This document shows positions 18,147 through 29,161 of a stretch of 64,000 bases of DNA, piece after piece. A program made the translations under genes and the position numbers. Each line of letters opens with the position of its first letter. Within the stretch, counting starts at the first letter, position 1. Below the pieces are notes generated by a model, which was not told where the DNA came from, did not search any database, and was given only the letters and a program-made list of their open reading frames with translations. Source of the stretch: Phycisphaerales bacterium (GTDB lineage: Bacteria; Planctomycetota; Phycisphaerae; Phycisphaerales; SM1A02); NCBI GenBank assembly GCA_022446905.1, contig JAKVBT010000005.1, positions 130,181 to 194,180 on the forward strand. Direction: 5' to 3'.

Positions 18147-19073
18147 ATGACCCCACGACACCTAGACCGTCGCCTTCGAGCGTGTGTGGCCATTGGTTTG
18201 TCATCCAATGCTGCACTCACTGCGGTGGTGGCGCTTGATTCTGGGTCACTGGAGGTTGACATGCCCGCCTGGTTGGCCATTGCAGCCTCTGTGGCAGCGG
18301 CCATGGCGCTGCTTGGATTTGCTGCGGGGCTCTATGAGCTCTTTGCGTCGTCAGGGGATCGATCAGGGGCTGGGCATCATCCAGTGGCGCAAAGTGTCAT
18401 CGTGGCAAGTGGCTCACTGATGCTGGCCCTCTTTGCAGCCACTGCCTTGGGGCGTGATACGGCCTTTACGACCCTCGCTGTGGCGACTCTGCTTCTGGTG
18501 CATTTGGCAGCGACGCGGTTTATTCCAGCAGTGGGTCTGTTGGTTCAAGCAGCGGTCGTTGCTGGCTTAATGCTGATCCCCGATTGGAGGATGGACTTGC
18601 CAGTTGCAGTCTGGGTGGCGATGACCATCACGCTGCTGACGGTCGTCGGGGTGCATCGGTTGGCCAATCAGCGGCCCAAGTTGTCGATGCGTGGTGTGGC
18701 GGCGGTGGTCGGGGGTTGGGTACTTATGTCTGCGGTCATTCTTGGACTGCGAAAGTCCGTTGGACTGTCAATCTGGCCAGCGGAATTCCACATGGGATCT
18801 TTGGTGTGGCCGATGCTCGGTGTGTTGGTGCTTTGCGTGGCCGTTCGTTGGCGGCTGGCGGGAGTCACTCCGGATGCCCGCGCGGCATCCGGCGTGGTCC
18901 GGGTCGTAGCGCTTGGACAGCCACTGATGGCCGCTGCTTGGTGCGTTTCCATTGAACTGATGGGGGCGGCCATCAGCTTTCTTCTGGTGGCTGTGGCAGC
19001 CACCATGCTCAGTGGCCTGGCTCGCGACTTGGCGAGTTTGCACCCCGCGCACGGCCCACACTGGCGACGTTAG
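18147..19073 (+). CDS. Hypothetical polytopic membrane protein
   Basis: ~308 aa ORF with about 8-9 hydrophobic segments; no recognised family; 3' end overlaps ftsI antiparallel by 65 bp. Confidence 0.6.
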   Translation: MTPRHLDRRLRACVAIGLSSNAALTAVVALDSGSLEVDMPAWLAIAASVAAAMALLGFAAGLYELFASSGDRSGAGHHPVAQSVIVASGSLMLALFAATALGRDTAFTTLAVATLLLVHLAATRFIPAVGLLVQAAVVAGLMLIPDWRMDLPVAVWVAMTITLLTVVGVHRLANQRPKLSMRGVAAVVGGWVLMSAVILGLRKSVGLSIWPAEFHMGSLVWPMLGVLVLCVAVRWRLAGVTPDARAASGVVRVVALGQPLMAAAWCVSIELMGAAISFLLVAVAATMLSGLARDLASLHPAHGPHWRR

Positions 19074-20790
19074 TCGTTCCCTTGGAAGTGGGCTCCAGAT
19101 CCGGTGCGACACCGAGATAAGGCAGGGTGAAATCGATCAGGTCGCGAACGACTGGTCCGGCGGTTGATCCGCCGTAGTGCGATCCCTTTGACTTGTCTGG
19201 GTCTTCGATCACACACAGCACGACGAGTTTGGGCTCTTGCAGTGGGGCGCCGGCAATGAAGCTGGAGATGTAACGATCTTGGTGGTACCCGCCGCCTTCC
19301 TTCTTGGGCATTTGGGCTGTGCCAGTCTTGCCGAACATGGAATAGTGCGTCGAGCGTGCCCGGCGACCCGTACCCTCATTCATGACATCGTGCATGATGT
19401 CGCGCGTCAGTTGGGCAACGGCCGGGTCAAAGATGCGTGTGGTCACCACGCCTTCGTCGTGGGTCCGATCGCGAATGGTGACCGACGGCATGCTGCCATC
19501 TCGGGCAAAGGCGCAGAAGGCCCGTGCCATCTGCACGGGTGTGACAGCAATTTCATGCCCCATCGCAACGGATGTCTGGGTGTAGTTGGACCAGTCCTGC
19601 ACAGAGGTGACCAGTCCAGCGGTTTCTCCGGGTAGGCCACAGCCACTGATCTTGCCAAAACCGAGTTGATCGACCAAATGCTGCATGGACTGGTGGCTCA
19701 TGCGTTCCGCAACGATCGCCATGCCACTATTGAGCGACTTCACTAGCACTTTGCGCCAGGTGGACGGTCCGTAGTAATGCGCATCGCGAATGAGGCGGCC
19801 AAATGAGGTGCGGTGGCCGACTGCCCTTGGAGTTGACAAGACTTCATCACTCCTGGCAAGACCCGCTGAGGTTGCTGCAGCCCACACAAATGGTTTGAAG
19901 GTTGATCCTGGCTCGTATGGATCACTCACACTTCGAACCCGATGCAGTCGCTGTTGGGTCGGTGCATCTGGTCCATGGGTCTGCACTTCAGCAACAGTTA
20001 CGATGGCGCCGGTTTCTGGATTGATGACAATGAGACGACCGCCAGCGGCGCCCAGTTCTTTGATCGCCTGTGTCAATCTGGATTCCGCATACCGCTGCAC
20101 GACCAGGTCAATGCTGAGTCGAACATCGCGTCCATCCATGCCCGGTTCAAAACCACTGGGTGGAACCCACATCGGACGGCGGGCCGCATCTCGATAGGTT
20201 TCAAGTCGTCCATTGTGAGCTTGCAGATCACGCTCCAGCACATACTCAATGCCGGCAAGCCCCTTGTGCTCTTGGCCCACCATGCCCACCAGCGATGCAG
20301 CATCCAGATGTTGTGGGTACCGCCTCACTGGGACCGCTTCAAGAAACACGCCAGCAATGGGCTGACCTTCAAGCCGTTGAACCTGCCAAGGCTCTAGAAG
20401 ATTGGGCAGCGCGACATATCGACGATGCAGTCTGCCTGCAAGGAGTCGTTGCACCTGGGCTCCGGATAATCCAATGGCTTGATGTAACTCCGCACCAAGG
20501 ATCAAGGGGTCGTCCACCAGGCTGGGGTCAATGAAGGCACGGCGGCCCACCGATGATGTTGCCAGCACGCGGCCCCTGCAGTCGAGGACATCACCACGAC
20601 GCACTAGGGGCGTAGACCGTGACGAACTGCGTTGAATGCTGGCTTGCAGTGGCTCACTGGGTGACTGCTGAAGCCAAATGACCCGGATTGGAATGGTCAG
20701 TAGCAGGGCCGAACAGAAGAGCAGGCAAAGAAAGCCCCAGCCACGAATGCGCTGGCATTGTCGAACCTGGGTCTGCGCACCATTCTTCAT
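19009..20790 (-). CDS. ftsI: Peptidoglycan D,D-transpeptidase (FtsI/PBP3-like)
   Basis: N-terminal TM; STFK active site (EPGSTFKPF), SLN, KTGTAQ; adjacent to FtsL-like and rsmH. Confidence 0.88.
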   Translation of the reverse strand: MKNGAQTQVRQCQRIRGWGFLCLLFCSALLLTIPIRVIWLQQSPSEPLQASIQRSSSRSTPLVRRGDVLDCRGRVLATSSVGRRAFIDPSLVDDPLILGAELHQAIGLSGAQVQRLLAGRLHRRYVALPNLLEPWQVQRLEGQPIAGVFLEAVPVRRYPQHLDAASLVGMVGQEHKGLAGIEYVLERDLQAHNGRLETYRDAARRPMWVPPSGFEPGMDGRDVRLSIDLVVQRYAESRLTQAIKELGAAGGRLIVINPETGAIVTVAEVQTHGPDAPTQQRLHRVRSVSDPYEPGSTFKPFVWAAATSAGLARSDEVLSTPRAVGHRTSFGRLIRDAHYYGPSTWRKVLVKSLNSGMAIVAERMSHQSMQHLVDQLGFGKISGCGLPGETAGLVTSVQDWSNYTQTSVAMGHEIAVTPVQMARAFCAFARDGSMPSVTIRDRTHDEGVVTTRIFDPAVAQLTRDIMHDVMNEGTGRRARSTHYSMFGKTGTAQMPKKEGGGYHQDRYISSFIAGAPLQEPKLVVLCVIEDPDKSKGSHYGGSTAGPVVRDLIDFTLPYLGVAPDLEPTSKGTTNVASVGRARGANSPSREPGH

Positions 20791-21059
20791 TGCGCACCAG
20801 ATTGATTGATTCGAGATGGAGTGAGCTCGCTCACAACGGCGGGGGTCAGTGCTGGCAAATCAGTATTGGCGATGGCAGCTGGGCCAGTACGTTCGGCAAT
20901 GGTGGCATGCAGCGACCATAGGCTCGATCGGTGCTGATCGATGGTCCGATGCAGTGCGGTCATGCGGTGAATCGACTCAATGCGTTGCTGCCGCAAGGAC
21001 AGCAATGCCAGACCAATCAGAAGTGCGGCAATGATGGTGGCCAACAATCGGTGACTCAT
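20787..21059 (-). CDS. Small single-TM protein, FtsL-like by position
   Basis: 90 aa: N-terminal TM (LLATIIAALLIGLALLSL) then a heptad-like segment; lies between ftsI and rsmH, where ftsL normally sits. Confidence 0.55.
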   Translation of the reverse strand: MSHRLLATIIAALLIGLALLSLRQQRIESIHRMTALHRTIDQHRSSLWSLHATIAERTGPAAIANTDLPALTPAVVSELTPSRINQSGAQ

Positions 21060-21730
21060 GGAGTCGTGGCCGCGCGTGGTCGTGGATACCGCAGTTTCAT
21101 GCCAGGTTGCAATGCATTGGGATGGGCCAGAATCTGCTGGTTGAGTTGCAGCAGTTGATCCATGTGACGCATCGAGCCCATCACCTGCTGGGCGATTTCT
21201 GAGAGAGTGTCGCCTGATTGCACGAGGTAGGTGTCATAGCTGACCGTGGGCTCGGAACGGATGCCCGCTTCGGGCTGTGGCTTTGGTGTTTCTTCGACGC
21301 TCTGGCGACGACTTGCAAGGAGCACATTGGCTGGAGGGATCATCAGTCGTACGCCCTGCTTGAGGCGTTCCGGATTCGGAATGTTGTTGTAGGCAGCCAG
21401 TAGGGGCATGACATCTGCTCGCCCGTAGTGCATTCGGGCAATTGCATGCAGGGTTTCGCCACCAGCCACAGCGTGCAACGGCAGGTTGGCGGGGGCGTCT
21501 GGATGGCGATCCACTGCGATGACCGCCTCGACGGTGTCTTCTCCACGTGCCACCAGCAGTGGTTGGAACTCAACACGGCTGGGTTGATGGCTGGCCATGG
21601 GATCAGCCTTTACAGCGAGATTGGCCGGTTGGCCACGCGTGACCTCCGCCAGATGGTCAGACACGAGAATGCCGACCACCAAGAGAAGGGCAAAGCCGAT
21701 GATGAGCGCGAACTTGTTCTCCTGGGTCAT
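21056..21730 (-). CDS. Membrane-anchored LysM-domain protein
   Basis: TM FALIIGFALLLVVGILVSDHL; two LysM-like segments (AGGETLHAIARMHYGRADVMPLLAAYNNIPNPERLKQGVRLMIPP and VQSGDTLSEIAQQVMGSMRHMDQLLQLNQQILAHPNALQPGMKLRYP). Confidence 0.85.
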   Translation of the reverse strand: MTQENKFALIIGFALLLVVGILVSDHLAEVTRGQPANLAVKADPMASHQPSRVEFQPLLVARGEDTVEAVIAVDRHPDAPANLPLHAVAGGETLHAIARMHYGRADVMPLLAAYNNIPNPERLKQGVRLMIPPANVLLASRRQSVEETPKPQPEAGIRSEPTVSYDTYLVQSGDTLSEIAQQVMGSMRHMDQLLQLNQQILAHPNALQPGMKLRYPRPRAATTP

Positions 21731-21805
21731 CCTCACGCATCCCTGCGACAGAAGTTCCAAGCAACCGTCTTGGCCTTTCACGCGATCCTTGCGTGGCTGG
21801 CCGTC

Positions 21806-22723
21806 TCAACTTGTCGCCCGGATGGCCCGCAGCCGCGCCGAGCGACTACGCGTATTCCGGGACACCTCAATCTCGCCCGCTTGAACCGCACCGCGGGTGA
21901 GATCTTCTGCGAGGCCTCGCGCGATCAGATCGGCGAAGCAACGCTTGACCGGCCGATCCTCCAAACTGTGGAAGGAAATGATGCCCACACGGGCGGCCGG
22001 GGCGAGCCACGCATGATCACCCTGGTGCATTGCCCGCGTCAGCCGATCAAGCAGCGTATCCAACGCTGCTAACTCGTCGTTGACCGCGATCCGGAGTGCT
22101 TGAAAGGTCCGGGTCGCGGGATGCTGGCGCGAGGTGCGGGCTCGAACGCCGTAGGCCTCACGGACAATGTCCGCCAGGCGGCTCGTGGTTTCAATCGGCC
22201 GTCTGGCACGCTCCAGTGCAACTTTTCGCGCAATACGGTTTGCCAGTGGTTCCTCCCCATGCCGACGGATCAATTCTGCGAGGTCGCGCTCAGGCAGGGA
22301 GGCGATCAGTGAAGCAGCGGTGACTGGGCCCTGACGGTCGAGCCGCATGTCCAGAGGTCCATCATGGAGGAAGGACAGCCCGCGGCTTGGGTCATCGACT
22401 TGATTGGAAGCAAACCCAAGGTCTGCCAGCACGATATTGGCCTGCAAGCCAAGGTTCTGCATCGATTCTGGGCCACGGACAAAGTTCTCATGGATCGTGT
22501 GTACGGTGACCCCAGCATCCTGAAGATGTTGGCGGCTCCAATCCAGATTCTCTTGGTCAAGATCCATGCCGACCATGGTGCAGGCATCGGCTGCATGTGC
22601 CATCGCCTGGGCGTGTCCACCTCGCCCCAATGTGCAATCGAGAATGACATCCCCGGGAGCAGGGGCCAGCACTGACAGCACCTCGTCGAGTAGGACTGGC
22701 AGGTGTCCGGAGGTCTCCGACAT
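21806..22723 (-). CDS. rsmH: 16S rRNA (cytosine1402-N4)-methyltransferase
   Basis: HLPVLLDEVLSVLAPAPGDVILDCTLGRGGHA, DLGFASNQVDDPSRGLSFLHDGPLDMRLD, ISFHSLEDRPVK. Confidence 0.94.
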   Translation of the reverse strand: MSETSGHLPVLLDEVLSVLAPAPGDVILDCTLGRGGHAQAMAHAADACTMVGMDLDQENLDWSRQHLQDAGVTVHTIHENFVRGPESMQNLGLQANIVLADLGFASNQVDDPSRGLSFLHDGPLDMRLDRQGPVTAASLIASLPERDLAELIRRHGEEPLANRIARKVALERARRPIETTSRLADIVREAYGVRARTSRQHPATRTFQALRIAVNDELAALDTLLDRLTRAMHQGDHAWLAPAARVGIISFHSLEDRPVKRCFADLIARGLAEDLTRGAVQAGEIEVSRNTRSRSARLRAIRATS

Positions 22724-22745
22724 GGTGCGGCTCCAAGAGGGCGGA

Positions 22746-23951
22746 TTACATGCCCAGGAGCATGCGATGGGGGGCTTCGATGCATTCCTTGATGTGCACC
22801 AAGAATTGCACTGCTTCTGAGCCGTCGACGATTCGATGATCGTACGAAACGGCTAGGTACATCATGGGACGAAGTGCGATCTGACCTGGTTGATCTGGGT
22901 CTTCAACTGCCCGCTTGGCAATGCGATGCAGGCCCAGAATGCCAGATTGTGGGGGATTCAGGATGGGGGTCGACATCATCGAGCCATACACGCCGCCATT
23001 GCTGATCGTGAACGTCCCACCCTGCATGTCCTCCATCGAAAGTCGGCCGTTTCTGGCCTTCTCTGCCAAGGCTGCAATGTCACGTTCCATCTCAGAGAAG
23101 TCAAGGTTCTGAGCATCTCGCACCACTGGAACGACCAAGCCACGATCAGTGCCAACTGCAATCGAGAGGTTGACATAGTCGTGGTATTCGACGGCGTCAC
23201 CGTCGATCCAGCCATTGATCGCTGGGTACGCCTGCAGTGCCGAGACAGTGGCTTTGGCGAAGAAACTCATGAAACCGAGTTTGACACCGAACCGGTCATG
23301 GAAATCGTCCTTGTAGCGACTGCGCAACTTGATGACCTCAGTCATGTCCACCTCATTGAAGGTGGTGAGCATGGCCGCTGTGCGTTGGGCCAGTACCAGA
23401 CGCTCGGCGATGCGTTGACGCAGCGGGCTGAGCCGCTCACGTCTGATTCCTGTCTGCGCAGGTTGGTGAGGCGCCAGTGGCTCGCTGGCCGTTGTGGGCG
23501 TTGGGGCCATGAGGTCAGATTTCATGATTCGTCCGCTTGGCCCGCTTCCCTGAACCTCATGCAGATTGATGCCTTGATCCGCGGCCATGCGTCGGGCGAC
23601 GCCTGAAGCTCTGCGGGGCGCATCCATGGAAGCTGATGTTTCCGTGGCAACCTCCACACGGGTCGCTGGGATGTCCGCGGGAGAGTCGCTCGCCGGCGAA
23701 GCGGCAGGTTTGGCAGCTTCTGTGTCGATCGACCCGATCTCGCCGCCGACAGGAACATCATCACCTTCTTTGGCGGTAATGGTGAGCAGGCCAGCTGCTG
23801 GCGAAGGAAGTTCTTGGGTCACCTTGTCAGACTCAAGCTCAACCAGTGGCTGATCTCTTTCAACCCACTGCCCGCTTTGGCACATCCAGCGTCCAAGCCG
23901 AACTTGTGTAATGGACTCTCCAAGACTCGGCACTTGAATGTTGACGGTCAT
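22746..23951 (-). CDS. sucB: Dihydrolipoamide succinyltransferase (E2 of 2-oxoglutarate dehydrogenase)
   Basis: [16 protein letters not shown] lipoyl domain, [44 protein letters not shown]. Confidence 0.94.
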   Translation of the reverse strand: MTVNIQVPSLGESITQVRLGRWMCQSGQWVERDQPLVELESDKVTQELPSPAAGLLTITAKEGDDVPVGGEIGSIDTEAAKPAASPASDSPADIPATRVEVATETSASMDAPRRASGVARRMAADQGINLHEVQGSGPSGRIMKSDLMAPTPTTASEPLAPHQPAQTGIRRERLSPLRQRIAERLVLAQRTAAMLTTFNEVDMTEVIKLRSRYKDDFHDRFGVKLGFMSFFAKATVSALQAYPAINGWIDGDAVEYHDYVNLSIAVGTDRGLVVPVVRDAQNLDFSEMERDIAALAEKARNGRLSMEDMQGGTFTISNGGVYGSMMSTPILNPPQSGILGLHRIAKRAVEDPDQPGQIALRPMMYLAVSYDHRIVDGSEAVQFLVHIKECIEAPHRMLLGM

Positions 23952-26758
23952 GTTCGAGTCTCCTTGACGAATGCAGATGTGCTGGCTGCAGCAGCTCCGA
24001 GCGCAACTTCAACAACATGTTGCTGCTCAAGGCGATGCTGTCGAGCTGAACCCACGGCAGGTGATGCATTGGCCGGACGGCCAATAAAACCGAGCGGCTG
24101 CTGCAGCGTCTCCTGGAAGCGATCGGCGATCCATGTCCATGCGCCTGCATTGCGTGGTTCTTCTTGCACCCATGTCCAGTTCGTCGCACTGGTGTACCGC
24201 TTCAAGATCGCAGCAATGCGCTCTTCAGGGAATGGGTACAACTGTTCCAGTCGGACGATGGCTGTGTCGGTGCCAATGCCATCCTTCTCGCGGGCGGACA
24301 TCAGGTCGTAGGCAATTTTGCCACTGCAGAGGAGGACTCGAGTGACATTGCTGGGATTTGCCGATGGATCATCGATCACATGTCGGAAGCATCCACCGGT
24401 CAATTCCTCCACAGCACTGGTGGCAGCAGGATGACGCAAGAGACTCTTTGGGGTAAGGACGATCAGTGGCTTGCGGAATCGTCTTCGCATCTGTCGCCGA
24501 AGCAGATGGAACATCTGTGCGGGGGTTGTTGGTTGCACGACTTCAATGTTTTCATCGGCGCACAATTGCAGGAAGCGCTCCAGCCGTGCTGAGGAGTGTT
24601 CCGGCCCCGCTCCCTCGTAGCCATGTGGGAGCAGGCAGACCAGTCCACTGTGTCGGTTCCACTTGCGTTCAGCTGAAGCAATGAACTGATCGAAATACAC
24701 CTGGCCTGCGTTGGCAAAGTCTCCGAACTGAGCTTCCCAGACGACCAATATGTTTGGGTCGCCAAGTGAATAGCCGTACTCGAACCCAATACAGCCACCT
24801 TCAGTCACTGGCGAGTTATGCACGCAGAGTCGAGATTGGCCCACATCAATGTGGTCCAGTGGTGACCATGGGGTGCCATGTTCACTGTCAAAGAGCACAA
24901 TGTGTCGGTGGCTGAAGGTGCCGCGCTGCACATCTTCGCCAGTGAGTCGTATGGGGTATCCATCGAGTAGGAGGGATCCATAGGCGAGTAGTTCACCCAT
25001 GGCCCAGTCAAGTGGCGCGTTCTCAACTACAGCGGCACGTCTGCTTGCAAGCAACCGTTCGATTTTGTGATGGGGGGTGAATCCATCGGGAACTGTTCCA
25101 AGTGTGTTGGAGATTTGTTGGAGCGTGGCCTGAGGCACCGTGGTGTCGACTCGTTCAGAATCCCAGTCAGTACTGAAGCCAGCCCACGTTGAGTCATCAT
25201 CAAAAGCTGGCGGTGTGGGGCGAACTGGTGTTTGGCGAATGCGCTCTTGCGCTTCGTGCATGGACTCAAGGAGTCGATTTTCGTCCTGTTTAGCTTGGTC
25301 CGCCGTCACCAGGCCATCTGCGGCGAGTCGATCGGCATACGACTCCACCACAGGTTGGTGTGAGCGGATGGCCTGATAGAGGGTGGGGTTTGTGAATGCT
25401 GGCTCGTCAGTTTCATTATGTCCATGCAGGCGGTACCCCCAGAGGTCGATGGCGACGTCAGAACCAAACTGTTGTCGATACTGCAGCGCCAAGCCCATCG
25501 CTGCGACGCAATAATCCGGATCGTCACCGTTGAGATGGAGAATGGGAATGTCAAAGCCTCGGAGCACATCTGTGCAGTAGGGGCCTGGGTAGCAGTCGTT
25601 CGGTTCTGCGGTGAATCCAATCTGGTTATTAATGACGATGTGAAGCACACCACCTACTTCATAGGCAGGAAGTGCTGAGGCATTGCACAATTCCTGGACG
25701 ATGCCTTGGCCTGGGAGCGCTGCATCGCCATGTACCAGCACTGGGATGCTGCGTCGACGCGACGTGTCACCGCGAAGTCGTTGTTTGGCTCTCAGTCTTC
25801 CAAGAACCACTGGATGCCCCCATTCCAGGTGCGATGGGTTGGAGGCCATGGTCAAATGAATGGCATGGCCGCTGGGCGTAGTGATGTCAGAGCTATATCC
25901 CCGGTGGTACTTCACGTCGCCGCCACTGTCGAGAAAGTCTTCGGTCCATGCTTCTTCAAATTCGGTAAAGAGTTGGCCATAAGACTTCTGCAGAATGTTG
26001 ACCAGAACATTGATGCGGCCACGATGGGCCATGCCCAACGCAATCTCCTCGACCCCATCTTCTGCAGCCTGTCGAACAAGGTGATGCAGCATTGGAATCA
26101 GGACTTCGCCGCCTGCCAAACTAAACCACTTGCTGCCAACATACCGTTTCGACAGGAAGCGTTCGAGACCAGTGGCCTCCTGCAAGTCACTGAGCACCTC
26201 GAGGCGAGTGTTGCTTGAAAGGCCACCCTGCGTTGGCATCGACTCCATCGCCTTCTGCCACCAGGCACGTCGCTCGCTGCAGCGGAGATGGTCAAACTCA
26301 ACACCGATTGGTCCACACCATGCTCGATCAAGACGCTCAACAATGTCACGCAGTGGTGCCGGAGAGGGCATTGCAAGATCACCAGTTTGAAACTGTTGAT
26401 CCAGATCTGCCGTCGAGAGTCCCACGGCATCCAAGGAGAGCATGTCCAAGCGGCGTGGTCTCCGATTCAATGGATCGATATGCGCTGCTTCGTGTCCCCA
26501 GTGCCGGTAGCGATCAATCAAGCGGGTCACGCTGGCTTGTTGAGGATCGCCACTTTGGCTGTGATCAGTGCCAGTCTGAATACCAAGTTCAAATCCGTCA
26601 AAGTATCGACACCATGACTCGGGGATGTCCTGGTCGCCCGACTTCCAGCGGAGGTACAGATCGTCAACCCACTGGGCATTCCATCCATTCACCGACTGCT
26701 GCGCCGGCGTGACGCCTGGCGGTGGCAGCGGATTCTCGTGGTCGTTGGAGGCCGTCAT
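23948..26758 (-). CDS. sucA: 2-oxoglutarate dehydrogenase E1
   Basis: [95 protein letters not shown]. Confidence 0.95.
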   Translation of the reverse strand: MTASNDHENPLPPPGVTPAQQSVNGWNAQWVDDLYLRWKSGDQDIPESWCRYFDGFELGIQTGTDHSQSGDPQQASVTRLIDRYRHWGHEAAHIDPLNRRPRRLDMLSLDAVGLSTADLDQQFQTGDLAMPSPAPLRDIVERLDRAWCGPIGVEFDHLRCSERRAWWQKAMESMPTQGGLSSNTRLEVLSDLQEATGLERFLSKRYVGSKWFSLAGGEVLIPMLHHLVRQAAEDGVEEIALGMAHRGRINVLVNILQKSYGQLFTEFEEAWTEDFLDSGGDVKYHRGYSSDITTPSGHAIHLTMASNPSHLEWGHPVVLGRLRAKQRLRGDTSRRRSIPVLVHGDAALPGQGIVQELCNASALPAYEVGGVLHIVINNQIGFTAEPNDCYPGPYCTDVLRGFDIPILHLNGDDPDYCVAAMGLALQYRQQFGSDVAIDLWGYRLHGHNETDEPAFTNPTLYQAIRSHQPVVESYADRLAADGLVTADQAKQDENRLLESMHEAQERIRQTPVRPTPPAFDDDSTWAGFSTDWDSERVDTTVPQATLQQISNTLGTVPDGFTPHHKIERLLASRRAAVVENAPLDWAMGELLAYGSLLLDGYPIRLTGEDVQRGTFSHRHIVLFDSEHGTPWSPLDHIDVGQSRLCVHNSPVTEGGCIGFEYGYSLGDPNILVVWEAQFGDFANAGQVYFDQFIASAERKWNRHSGLVCLLPHGYEGAGPEHSSARLERFLQLCADENIEVVQPTTPAQMFHLLRRQMRRRFRKPLIVLTPKSLLRHPAATSAVEELTGGCFRHVIDDPSANPSNVTRVLLCSGKIAYDLMSAREKDGIGTDTAIVRLEQLYPFPEERIAAILKRYTSATNWTWVQEEPRNAGAWTWIADRFQETLQQPLGFIGRPANASPAVGSARQHRLEQQHVVEVALGAAAASTSAFVKETRT

Positions 26759-26846
26759 AGGGGCTCCAGAACTTTCGTGAAAGGTGGTGTCACAGTGGAC
26801 GATGTCGCAGGGGATCAGAAGCCGTGCATTGTACCTCAGTCCACAG

Positions 26847-29144
26847 TCATGCAAGGGCGTATGCATCGACATCTACGGAAACGAATCGCTCACGAAATGC
26901 TCCTGCGTGCAGGCAGGCATGCAACCATGATTGCAGTGTGCCAGCGTCAGCACAGCTCAAGAGCGTTTCAAAACGATGGCGTCCCCGAAGCCTCGGATAG
27001 GTGCATGGGGCAGGTCCAGTGATCGTCACACCTGGAGGGGCAATCGCCTTGATCGCCTCGGTGACGCGGCCAATCAGGGCCTGCCCCTGGTCTAGGTCTG
27101 GGTGTTGCACCGTGACTCGGGCGAGCCGGGCTATTGGCGGGAGTGCTACTTGCTGCCGGAGTTGCAGTTCTTCGTCGGCAAACTGCTCATAGTGGCCGTT
27201 GATCGCCGCTCGAATTGGCGCCGCTGTGGGGTCGAGCGTCTGCACCAGTGCCAAGCCAACACTGGCGCCCCGGCCACAGCGGCCAGTGACTTGGCTAATC
27301 AGTTGGCAGGTGCGTTCGCTCGCTCTGAAGTCAGGAAGGTTTAGCGCGGTATCAGCATCGATCACGCCAACGAGTTGCACTGTGGGCACATCGAGCCCCT
27401 TGGCGATCATTTGAGTTCCCAGTAGAACTTGAATCTCACCACGTTGAAAGCGTCCAAGAACGTCATGGAAGTCTTGGGCCGATCCCATGGAGTCGGTGTC
27501 TACACGGCAGAGTGTCTTACCCCGCACCAGTGATGGGCAGATCTCGAGGACCTCATCCTCAACACGTTGTACGCCTGTGCCGAGCCGAGCCACGCCACTG
27601 CCACAGTCAGGACATTGGCGTGGGAGTCGGACTTCTGCTTGACAGTGATGGCAGCGCAGATAGCCACTGGTGGGAAGGTCACCTCGGCGGTGGTAGATCA
27701 TGGTGGCGTCGCATTGATCGCAGCGCATGACCCAGCCACACCGCTGTTGTCGACATGAAATCCAGGTTGCCCAGCCGCGGCGGTTGAGCAGAAGCAAGGC
27801 TTGCTTTTGCTGTTCGAGGGTGCGTCGCAGGGCGGTGCGCATCGGTGGGCTGATGGCGTGTGTGTATGCCATGCCCTCGCGTCGCTGCTGCGCCATGTCA
27901 ATGACGCGCACAGTTGGGACTTCCAGCCCCGGGGCCCGCTCCGGAAGCCGGTGCAAGGTTGCTTTAGAAGTCACGGTGGCGTTCTGCCAACTCTCGAGTG
28001 ATGGTGTGGCGCTGCCGAGCAGTACAGGGCACCCTGCCATCTGAGCCCGTCGAATGGCGACGTCGCGGCCGTGATAGCGGGGGGCGGAGTCCTGTTTGTA
28101 CGAACCATCATGTTCCTCGTCGACAATGATCAGGCCGAGTTGATCGGAAGTCATTGGGGCGAAGACCGCACTGCGGGCACCGAGGACGACACGGGCTTGG
28201 CCCTGCGCAATTGCAGACCAGTGCGCGTTTCGTGTGGCACCAGGCAGTGCTGAGTGCAATACAGCAACTTGTTCGTTTGGAAATCGTGCACTCAGGCGAG
28301 CGCCAGTCTGAGGCGTCAGTGAAATCTCGGGAACCAGCATGATCACAGACTTGCCTGCTCGAAGCACCGCTTCGATCAGTCGGATGTAGACCTCTGTCTT
28401 GCCCGATCCTGTGACGCCAAGCAGTAGGTGGGTTGAGAACCCACTGGTCAGTACACCTCCAACATCATCAATAATCGTTTGTTGGGCGGCAGTTGGTATA
28501 GGCGTTTCAGGGACCTCGAGTGCTTGGGCCGACCATCGATCATCAATTTCTGTGCGGCATTCCTGAATCAGGAGTCCATTATCAACCAACTTGTCAATCG
28601 GGCCAAACGTCTTGATGCCCGCGCGTGTTCGCAACACTCGACGCTCAATGGGGAGTGCTTCGGATGGGAGTGTGCGGAGGATGTCCAGCACGGCCCGTTG
28701 TGCTGGTCCCCGGGCAGTTTGCTCCTTGGCATCGGGGGCCAGATGAAGGAGTCTGCGTTCGACGGTGCCCGTGCCGCGTGTGACTGCTGCTGGGACCATG
28801 CCGCTGAGTGTGAGACCTGGCGCAGCAAGGTAGTAGTGCGCGATCCAGAGTCCCAGATTGATGAGATCTTCTGGAAGTTGTGGTCCCCCAGCACGGCGTA
28901 GGACAAATTTCCAGGTCTCCGGTAGTGGCTGTGGTGCTTCGGCCGCCAATCCGACCACCCAACCATTGGTTGGCGAGCCACGGCGGCCAAGTGGCACGAC
29001 GACCCGCTCGCCGAGTTGGAGATCAGCCAGTTCAGTTGGAATCGCCCAGGTCAGGCCACCACCGCCCACATCAATGGGGCGATCCACAGCCACCGTGGCC
29101 CACGCGGCGACAGGTTCTGGGAACAACTCTTGCACGGCCGGCAT
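26847..29144 (-). CDS. priA: Primosomal replication protein N' (PriA helicase)
   Basis: LLLGVTGSGKTEVYIRLIEAVLRAGKSVIMLVPEISLTPQT, DEEHDGSYKQDSAPRYHGRDVA, zinc-binding Cys pairs, GTQMIAKGLDVPTVQLVGVIDAD. Confidence 0.94.
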   Translation of the reverse strand: MPAVQELFPEPVAAWATVAVDRPIDVGGGGLTWAIPTELADLQLGERVVVPLGRRGSPTNGWVVGLAAEAPQPLPETWKFVLRRAGGPQLPEDLINLGLWIAHYYLAAPGLTLSGMVPAAVTRGTGTVERRLLHLAPDAKEQTARGPAQRAVLDILRTLPSEALPIERRVLRTRAGIKTFGPIDKLVDNGLLIQECRTEIDDRWSAQALEVPETPIPTAAQQTIIDDVGGVLTSGFSTHLLLGVTGSGKTEVYIRLIEAVLRAGKSVIMLVPEISLTPQTGARLSARFPNEQVAVLHSALPGATRNAHWSAIAQGQARVVLGARSAVFAPMTSDQLGLIIVDEEHDGSYKQDSAPRYHGRDVAIRRAQMAGCPVLLGSATPSLESWQNATVTSKATLHRLPERAPGLEVPTVRVIDMAQQRREGMAYTHAISPPMRTALRRTLEQQKQALLLLNRRGWATWISCRQQRCGWVMRCDQCDATMIYHRRGDLPTSGYLRCHHCQAEVRLPRQCPDCGSGVARLGTGVQRVEDEVLEICPSLVRGKTLCRVDTDSMGSAQDFHDVLGRFQRGEIQVLLGTQMIAKGLDVPTVQLVGVIDADTALNLPDFRASERTCQLISQVTGRCGRGASVGLALVQTLDPTAAPIRAAINGHYEQFADEELQLRQQVALPPIARLARVTVQHPDLDQGQALIGRVTEAIKAIAPPGVTITGPAPCTYPRLRGRHRFETLLSCADAGTLQSWLHACLHAGAFRERFVSVDVDAYALA

Positions 29145-29161
29145 TGTCTACACTTCTGAAC

